A stretch of DNA of 64,000 nucleotides from Szabonella sp046295215 (GTDB taxonomy: Bacteria; Pseudomonadota; Alphaproteobacteria; Rhodobacterales; Rhodobacteraceae): assembly GCA_046295215.1 (NCBI GenBank), contig JBKBNP010000010.1:1-64000 (forward strand). Reading direction: 5' to 3'. This document shows positions 62,201 to 64,000 of this stretch, one piece after another. The notes under the pieces were generated by a model. That model was not told the DNA's origin. It saw nothing but the letters and a program-made list of their open reading frames with translations, and did not search any database. A program made the position numbers and the translations under genes. The number at the start of each line of letters is the position of its first letter. Within the stretch, counting starts at the first letter, position 1.

Positions 62201-64000
62201 GGCCCAGTGGCACAAAGACCGGCGCGGCATTGGCGTTTTCCACCGTGATGCTCACAGTGGTTTCCGCCAGCGCCTGCCCGTCGCTGACCTGAAACCGGAT
62301 ATCATAGACGCCCGCCTGCGTATAGCCTGGGATCCATTCGAACACCCCGGTCACCGGGTCCAGCGTTGCCCCCGCAGGCAGGATCGGCGCCTGATAGACC
62401 AGCGCCCGCCCGCCCCGCGCCAGATCGGCATCGCGCCCCACCACGGTAAAGCGCAAGGGATCGCCTTCGCGGACCAGACGGTCGGGAACGGGCAGGATCT
62501 CGGGCGGTGCATTGCGGCGCTCGACCGCGATGGTCAGGGGCAGGCGCACGCTCTGCGTGCCATCGCTGGCGATGATGGCAAAGTCGTGGATCCCGGCATC
62601 GCCATAACCCGGCGTCCAGCGCAACAGGCCGCTGCGCCCGTCAAAACTGGCACCGGGCGGCAGGTTGTCGGCCAGCATGGTGACGACATTGAAATCAGGA
62701 TCGCGCGCCAGAAACTGCGTCTGGAAGGCCACGCCTTCGGCACCAGTGAAATTCTGGGTCGTGCTGAGGAATTGCGGCGGGCGGTTGCCGCCCTGCACCT
62801 CGATGATCCAGGCGACATCGGTGAAGGCCCCGAGCCTGTCAAACACACGCACGACGACCGGCGCAAAGGCGGGGGTTGCGGCATCCGGGCTGAGCCGGAC
62901 TTCACCGCTGGTCGCGTTCAGGGTCAGGCCGTCCGGGCCTTCCAGCAGGACAAAGGTGAAAGGTCCGCCTTCGGCATCCGTCACCGCAATGGTTTCGACA
63001 TAGTCGCTGCCCGCAAAGGCAATTCCATCCGGCGGCACCGGCACCTTCGGCGCGGAGTTCAGCGGCGCAAGGGCGTAGAGCCCGAACCCGATCTGAAGAT
63101 GCAGCGCCGCCGGCGCGATGAATGTCGTCGTCGTGACCGGCACCGATGCGCCCGGTGCCAGCACGCCCCCCGGAACCGCAAGGTCGATCACCCACAATTC
63201 GTTGCTGCCCGTTGCCCCCACCGGCGCTGCCGTGAAATAGCGCGCCGGGTCCATGAGCAGACGCAGAGGCGCCACCAGCGGGTCGGTCCCGGTATTGGTC
63301 ACCGTCAGATCGAACGAGAGCGTGCCATCGCCCCGGTCACGCCTTGTGCCGGAAAAGTCGAGCGTCAGAATCGCGCCGAGATCCTGCAACACTGAAAACA
63401 CGCTTTCTGCGCCGAGCCCGAGCGGAAGCCCTGCGAAGCTTTGCAGTTTGCCCGAAACCGACACCACGAAATTGCCCGTTTCCAGCGAGGCGACAGACAG
63501 GCTGGCCCGCCGTGCCGTGGTATCATAGCTGATGCCAAGGATCGGCACGACCGTCCCGGCCTGCGTTTCCATGACATAGTTGGCACGGTTCAGGACCGAC
63601 CCGGCTTCCTGCGCATCCCCGGTCAGCATGTCGGTGTCAAAGCTGATCTGGACGGTTGTGACGGGGCTGGTCAGCACGGCGCCCGGACCGGGGCTGATCG
63701 CGGTGATCCGGGGGGCCGTCGCGGGGTTCAGCACATCGACGCCCGCGCCATTGGCGATCAGGACACGTCCGTCCGCGGTGGTGATGAGCGTGTCACCGCG
63801 CGCCGCCCCGAAACCCAGCATCGCAACCCCGCGCGTCGCCACATCCATCAGGGCAAGCGCAGACTGCCCGGTGGTGGGGTCGACATTGCCCGAAATGAAC
63901 AGCAGCCCCTCCAGCCCGCTGCCGGGTTGCCCGAAGGCCAGCGAATCTGCGGGCATGGTGAGACGCGCCATGATCTCGGGCTGCCCCGCGGCGTCAAAGC
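47247..64000 (-). CDS. Giant secreted mosaic protein, 5' end outside the window
   Basis: The frame is open through the window edge, so at least 5,580 residues are encoded and the true N terminus is unseen. From the visible start the order is as follows. An SbsA-like Ig domain (63430-63710) precedes nine cadherin/putative-Ig repeats (60390-63060). An RHS/YD-like part (59040-59800), a dockerin-like calcium pair (58610-58720) and bacterial Ig group 2 domains (57740-58260) follow. Next come a YncE-like propeller (55000-56330), a hydrolase-like fold (53880-54450) and a zincin motif HEYLHTLGLLDEY (50450-50490). A cadherin-like unit (49390-49680), PKD (48880-49130), cohesin-like plus dockerin (48000-48520), a glycine run and a cysteine-containing tail end the protein. 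It is surely extracellular, an adhesin or matrix protein, and the likely cargo of the three genes behind it. Confidence 0.85.
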   Translation of the reverse strand, partial: FDAAGQPEIMARLTMPADSLAFGQPGSGLEGLLFISGNVDPTTGQSALALMDVATRGVAMLGFGAARGDTLITTADGRVLIANGAGVDVLNPATAPRITAISPGPGAVLTSPVTTVQISFDTDMLTGDAQEAGSVLNRANYVMETQAGTVVPILGISYDTTARRASLSVASLETGNFVVSVSGKLQSFAGLPLGLGAESVFSVLQDLGAILTLDFSGTRRDRGDGTLSFDLTVTNTGTDPLVAPLRLLMDPARYFTAAPVGATGSNELWVIDLAVPGGVLAPGASVPVTTTTFIAPAALHLQIGFGLYALAPLNSAPKVPVPPDGIAFAGSDYVETIAVTDAEGGPFTFVLLEGPDGLTLNATSGEVRLSPDAATPAFAPVVVRVFDRLGAFTDVAWIIEVQGGNRPPQFLSTTQNFTGAEGVAFQTQFLARDPDFNVVTMLADNLPPGASFDGRSGLLRWTPGYGDAGIHDFAIIASDGTQSVRLPLTIAVERRNAPPEILPVPDRLVREGDPLRFTVVGRDADLARGGRALVYQAPILPAGATLDPVTGVFEWIPGYTQAGVYDIRFQVSDGQALAETTVSITVENANAAPVFVPLGRFDLVEAQPFGLQLLAIDPDNPFYRPPVRLADGSFVFAPDEAGRATVTYAVAGLPEGAVFDPDTAFFFWTPGYDQAGRYEIRVIATDDGDGTGVPGVTEARVVLDVANVNLPPEIAPQQNRVVAAGEVLDLPVEVTDGDGGAFTVTATLVPLASADRVGIDVEARILGSDSGFARFIPGPDGGTLRFAPGALDRGVYVITLRAEDDGGGLPADVRRDEQTFILTVEAPSVPPRLSVLANAVAVTGQVFRLPIRVTDPDGDALTFATEGLPAGAQIVTSPVYGRAELVWTPAASDEGIHTITLTVTDDGNGGAGPSGSDSREIRLVVRAQNSAPLLLPVGDQQLAEGDAFALQLVAIDPDGDAVTYLAEGLPAGAVLDPQTGLLRWTPGPFDAGLYPGVVLIATDGAGESRETITLTVANTNAAPVITPLGPQRGREGTALTFRLLAADPDGDAVVFRALDPLPPGASFNAATGRFDWTPAFVAAGSHAFRFAVEDGRGGRTETVVQVLIDNVNRAPQIAVQSALGHLGAPLVIPVAATDPDADDVLAFSFIGLPAGAVFDPAARVIRWTPDAGQLGDHLVVARVNDGTATAERSFVVRITALPEAPAVTLIATPDFPVRPGQQVTLTLRTAGLGAVAETRVFVDGTRVVLGPDGSLTLTAGMPGRTLVRAEAVGVNGAVGVAEAVIRVRDPGDVAAPVVSLDTALSHFPIRNAVAVTGIVADQSLDEWHLWATDSLTGAERLLASGTTAIDGPLATIEPGAMPPGFYALRLEAVDLGGRRAQAMVQIEVLGAVTVARPVLVAEDAVLDISGNTLVLNRVHDTGLGHSGASFGSAWRAPWAGMDLVFDPRSTGRSATGVPQGLSLQSRLQLTLPDGTRAGFSLGAETDPMSGGTLARPLFVPDDASGWVLEALAMKVTLSGGLFLDPITGAPWAPAGFDDVVFTLTGPDGTAYGLSGNGTVRAITFADGAEVLIGTTGMLHDGRIIATFERDREGRIAAIETAEGGRSVYRYGPGDRLAALRDVSAGQGEDYAYDAAGRLIAATGQGQWFDAAAGFAARPLSVHLPALLTAGDAPVSLDFGPEGKAALSLSLRESETREGPVLLAVMVAGTVTEAGSPTGAEVISRMVHAGVTTLVLRVATPGVHLLVLDGAAGASTPATLTVLGDLNGDGRVDAADAGLLADADLNGDGRVDATDRGLFAANLGFVANRMPETRTADVMTYAGLAVRVPVTDLALDPEGDTLFAAIGPVMGGTARIVDGGRALAFTPQDGFTGQARVVMIVDDGHSARTVQVEIGVSAAPLLSIDIETRGRWLMRGETFTPAFSGLFDGAEAPVALPDGFVALELGNPDVARLTPDGRIVALADGITTLIARRGDALAVTVLRIGAQPDGITLDALIGLTPYPDAVTLAADGGTRQLLLLDPDGLPLDLSENPPQFFSSNAAVAVVDATGLIRAVGPGMATVTLIRGGAEARVDVLVAEAQGGVALVGRAGAVIENAGGYQATIAPGALLSPVEARIETVDQADLPIPFIDPSFGWIFGAAFNFDIGDAPLLHPAQLAIPTGFEAGTEVIFYRYALLPTENGWEYGWAEVDTGFVDAQGRARTASPPADGIGAGGVMVVSSVIPSMVQKVDTSVRLTFALAQDPMRAVAATQNMGGSLVGTVQNGQQISVSFNTGNVITKFWNIAASGIVSGIERVIDIVSGMDRITVDIPNRLEATPDMPKVARVILQRLPDAGGVQLEITGSHFRFPASMSATGRLADTVIERNWVVVGNPTGSALEDLSAAIIADLALGVPSPIVKSGNLAAFAVETTSTEGADSIVVEIPAAYPVAGKDLRILRLDPRLVAIAPATQPQPGAKAGVSSGNAIGQVPAYSLPFEVGNNGDVTVAVVQSGAGIDANGDLVPDGIDQLVLLERFPGPERDTVGLSLRIPIGYLDAEGRALRDGRSAGPTAVATLASANLAFVTLQNAGGVAVVDLVSGTQLNIGGRPAGPVNPETGKPDDPGTTGFIRLDGLAGAADPQSATARPFDITLDPSNHFVLVSDAASNRIFVIDIRKGSSTQYQLVETVTVASAGYNLREIAITPDGRQLIVTATTSTGGPDMGLGEVRIYDLPKLGGNAAGRVAGTFGPAVFSRSTFTDPVSGRTNQLRQPYGVQTVIGPAVREAVGGSTYAFITDKSSDSNGVIVFVREGNVWTELNSIPFNLGTPPDLPDRAFQLFNTTRRDGILKDGLEVNDAAGIVLSPDLQYAFVMGQNRFVQGDFTRDPAITAFPQFGTPTGQMIYPAGSAIGIIADPFNENARVIGMLRPVTNAFGTDLAFSGDGLTLYAAQGARGAFFGYDFEALSQVLASYRANPVIGSFSLAEFAVNDLTPVQPDAEIAPALVLRREGFSSSGSRIGIYRDIDIAADFAIWKDGNAFVERDSTTDQSSPNIPVGTGGIARSVESQAPFLGLVSPKQTDGSVPPRPTFVWNLGGRKLESTLYIAVAAPGEGLFPEDTSDGLVKELEAAGFVGMTAAQLDQYDLRLTGLDGNRNRIYMRNFEAPADGGEVRFTLPAELALTRGQTYFWGVGVNDGAQRLFQLSESFRVAPERTDGEFANITIITHDMSVLFDGGPTDGAVFDLAREIATRNDGVLAVHDQRTGKFNSITPGREVVADGRPLVILMDWSHESSINDSGFAEAAADGMFAALAALHIQTGEKVFGADMHFIGHGRGAVVNSEIVQRMFHHFPLTKGTPDIHFTTLDPVDHANPQLRLPIAGFLGNLSSAANAASFIAGAGAVAAVSTGAGVTVAPALGTASVNFKRIGTAIDAIKKLAELSGFGTLDWTDFKDPEIRIWDGVDFADNYYQQAQQRISSRDVVATGTASYIKKTIGIGTGLLFSPKSDEISLTMQGRALDEADLNVNLTGLPGFIEDDFWPKADVGVLGNLGIGWGTVHDRVVAHYAGTAALNRTSYGLAADPIFRSLFDWGGEGPQFAGEGRSPYYNETAPKELNVQSWYRARVDNAGQTPAFPTITGARYNPTTGPLIDTAPWEGIGTGWFFSDLGGGISARPGGASPARPDASTVSNTRFGNALDPVPVLFNGDFQSSFRPLYGRVIWPFGDESHAYQVPGWSFQGGSGDNFQFMVDLGFSPSFGALDLSQITSGDVGSTVIAALQTIVDKVQQTLVDESIKTATGIVASKTTLARATELGSLLALEISRDITENKLTATQLRNLFDTLKAVDASDAPSLNPKDFNWRKQLDPSKLKAAAGAALADALIGMIPTIISWVQSNFLNYHMQLNVAAGTTRTITSDRFFMPKDQEQLSFTVEVPVQVIGSAALAKSLSVIFTDDVTGSPTQLSFIGGSATLNPDSLSGRTRVAVDTSGVKGRVGKISFSLTLAAASGVEDLPLQPVYRLNIDDIGHGGGLTITDTSGKADDHRIFFDHTNNDLFMPSQGGEGLFDISRDNPRWNLGGNANHRLIVANTSAREVSFRIDGTVAEWLTVQPVREGGGLEDAIDMSVGDRFTLAPGLQVRLVVMAGYTLEQLRTLSGSQIVSTALTVSELDADDKVIAKQVVNLHYLLDIDDDSTTDGVLNLPRVNEGAPISFTLAGSDAFDASLTNERQNSILGSVQIIARESTPWFNLDGATAGAGNIVVSFDPRGITGTSPKRDASVEMDLSVGGAQFATIKIASTGQREQKINYNIDGMDLLLAELRRTFGTAGFTGDNFVTDTYGEDVLEIYGPLLLSFPRPAVGGVAALDMATRNSLIQSIRRGYTGVLPPEGIGQGVRLSTGNEDETVVGFVNAPLNTVEIAELTRWRNEPGQTFLTPAPAATGRLDVDRTTFGDLTTAGDRFTLRNDLNDSQILHRLGQAINQTIAEGRGAISIPLDAMIRALAYDVEKGAARPDGTPWQNTLAHLGERIGWTIAHEYLHTLGLLDEYALDGSPFVTSGVNAMSTQFAPNLSDNQKKIVALALGDTAVAPTAAEARALAEWYLALAQRRFLIGDSDFAAAPGSAVFGSGPFGNGDFSIADPGAEGFAWHIGGTAGMVDGVMRLSEGVPLDGFLQQDFAIPDGAGDLIVQLRPNLVAGVASGPGDAFEIALRRQSQGGETAVSPIGLAGGDAAFNIQTDGTVHLGAGVTVAGLGPDGRVIAGEVLTVTISLAGVEPGDRARLYLDLLGTGGLGSTVDILSVTMERVENRAPVAVDDAAEVVAGGSVSVPVLDNDSDADGDALAVAIVTGPANGIAEVLADGRILYIPATGFVGADSLTYRISDGRGGSAEAVLALTVMAAPTPVGIADPGVLAVAEGGRIDVALLAKGDGAEGATFRLVGDVAGAGLSADGLLSVTGLDGPATLVLSVEIRTPDGQTATRAITVEVSNVAPTGTLTLPGILSAGLPVTVGFAATDPGEDTISGWRIDWGDGTVDMLPGDATTASHVYAGPGARVITLMATDEDGEHPIAAESIVVAPETLKITDLRARTGGIEISFNRPILAEVIDLYGPGSPLPDITVTRVADGAAVRGSLVFMPGGLIFLPTVAMEAGQYDIRVRSGDDALTGTTGNLDGNGDGIAGDDFTQRVTLPAISALVRLDDAIAPAGAAFRDRDGMAGLGITLSSDGGLREVVFVVDFDPAMVVVSGFVPGSSLPLTESRVERDETGPRHRLTVTLRLTGPLPAELVELGRLSGNSVDDVIYGADGWIGVTVTAINGAAVSDSSFNALHMAVLPGDLTGDGRVDADDVAARAAVLAGIDSGFAAYPRIDPDRLVAAIPTGEESPDPGPGPVRPVSSGGGGVGFGFGGGLFGLLAGLFDAMSDGDRAGVVAPSGRIGAAKIDLGRCTFTEGDLPEDLRKRLAAMAGVNGGRWCAMTEAEFARQTGDQLLPEGTEASGDAPGDEAPSYPYWCGVGVPAEVSDALDALFVARGLGAAPDAWCIIRPVDERAAMSRADFDPATLAGGVELVWDTMPETPQKGEAFALFAAAAMVHARPGAASPQQRRPGTRHVWGSDELIER
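58610..58720 (-). other. Dockerin-like paired calcium loops within the giant protein
   Basis: Two copies of DLNGDGRVDAxD lie 18 residues apart (GDLNGDGRVDAADAGLLAD, then DLNGDGRVDATDRGLF), the F-hand calcium loops of dockerin type I. A third single copy, GDLTGDGRVDADDV, lies near the C terminus at about 48080-48110, next to a cohesin-like domain. Confidence 0.75.
60390..63060 (-). repeat. Nine tandem cadherin/putative-Ig repeats inside the giant protein
   Basis: Units of about 90-120 residues begin with N-x-x-P, for example NSAPKVPVPP, NRPPQFLSTT, NAPPEILPVP, NAAPVFVPLG, NLPPEIAPQQ, NSAPLLLPVG, NAAPVITPLG and NRAPQIAVQS. They share the inner pattern LPxGAxxDPxTGxxxWTP followed by a closing strand with F/V-x-V-x-DG. 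They are similar in protein but divergent in DNA, so they are old duplications rather than recent slippage. Confidence 0.8.

Noticed and set aside
47247..64000. Tandem DNA repeats or phase-variable tracts in the giant gene
   Set aside because: The protein repeats are diverged at DNA level and I saw no short-unit tandem repeats or long homopolymers within the coding sequence.
1..64000. CRISPR arrays, tRNA genes, rRNA genes, insertion sequences
   Set aside because: I found no regularly spaced direct repeats, cloverleaf-like segments, ribosomal RNA or transposase-like frames when reading both strands, though a covariance-model search would be more sensitive.

Overview
The window is GC-rich DNA with dense operons, and its genes are typical of marine or soil Rhodobacterales (Alphaproteobacteria). 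The best taxonomic clue is a complete trimethylamine-to-glutamate pathway arranged as in Roseobacter and Paracoccus relatives. The genus cannot be fixed from the sequence. I saw no rRNA, tRNA, insertion sequence or CRISPR array.

Region 1 (1-15.3 kb) is a patchwork of catabolic genes separated by broken genes. It holds an M19-type dipeptidase, a minus-strand hydantoinase A/B plus TRAP transporter operon (hyuA-hyuB-dctP-dctQ-dctM), a GntR regulator, an NAD-dependent epimerase overlapping an aminotransferase, an HpcH/HpaI aldolase and a LysR regulator. Remnants of at least five other genes lie at the joints: PotA-like ATPase, GlnQ-like ATPase, short-chain dehydrogenase, FAD oxidoreductase and hydroxyacid dehydrogenase.

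Region 2 (15.3-40.2 kb) is a methylated-amine island. Tmm oxidises trimethylamine (TMA) to the N-oxide (TMAO). Tdm demethylates TMAO to dimethylamine (DMA). DmmDABC oxidises DMA to methylamine. GmaS, MgsABC and MgdABCD then route methylamine through gamma-glutamylmethylamide and N-methylglutamate back to glutamate, passing C1 units to folate. Two Amt-family transporters, a one-helix membrane protein, two GlxA-type AraC regulators, an XRE-cupin regulator and a DMT exporter accompany the enzymes. A recurring 15-base palindrome (TTTCCC-ATA-GGGAAA type) sits before the XRE gene, between amt and mgsA, and before dmmD, with a weaker copy before tmm. It is a candidate operator for the whole pathway.

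Region 3 (40.3-64 kb) contains a TetR regulator and then a minus-strand operon that looks like a dedicated export system. It starts with a giant mosaic protein of more than 5,580 residues (5' end outside the window), followed by a GAF-HlyD adaptor, a PqqD-like/M50/HlyD-like membrane protein and a short SecA-like ATPase. The last three genes overlap by 4-8 bases. This is the most unusual system in the window: a SecA-type motor and an M50 protein stand where a type I system would have an ABC transporter.
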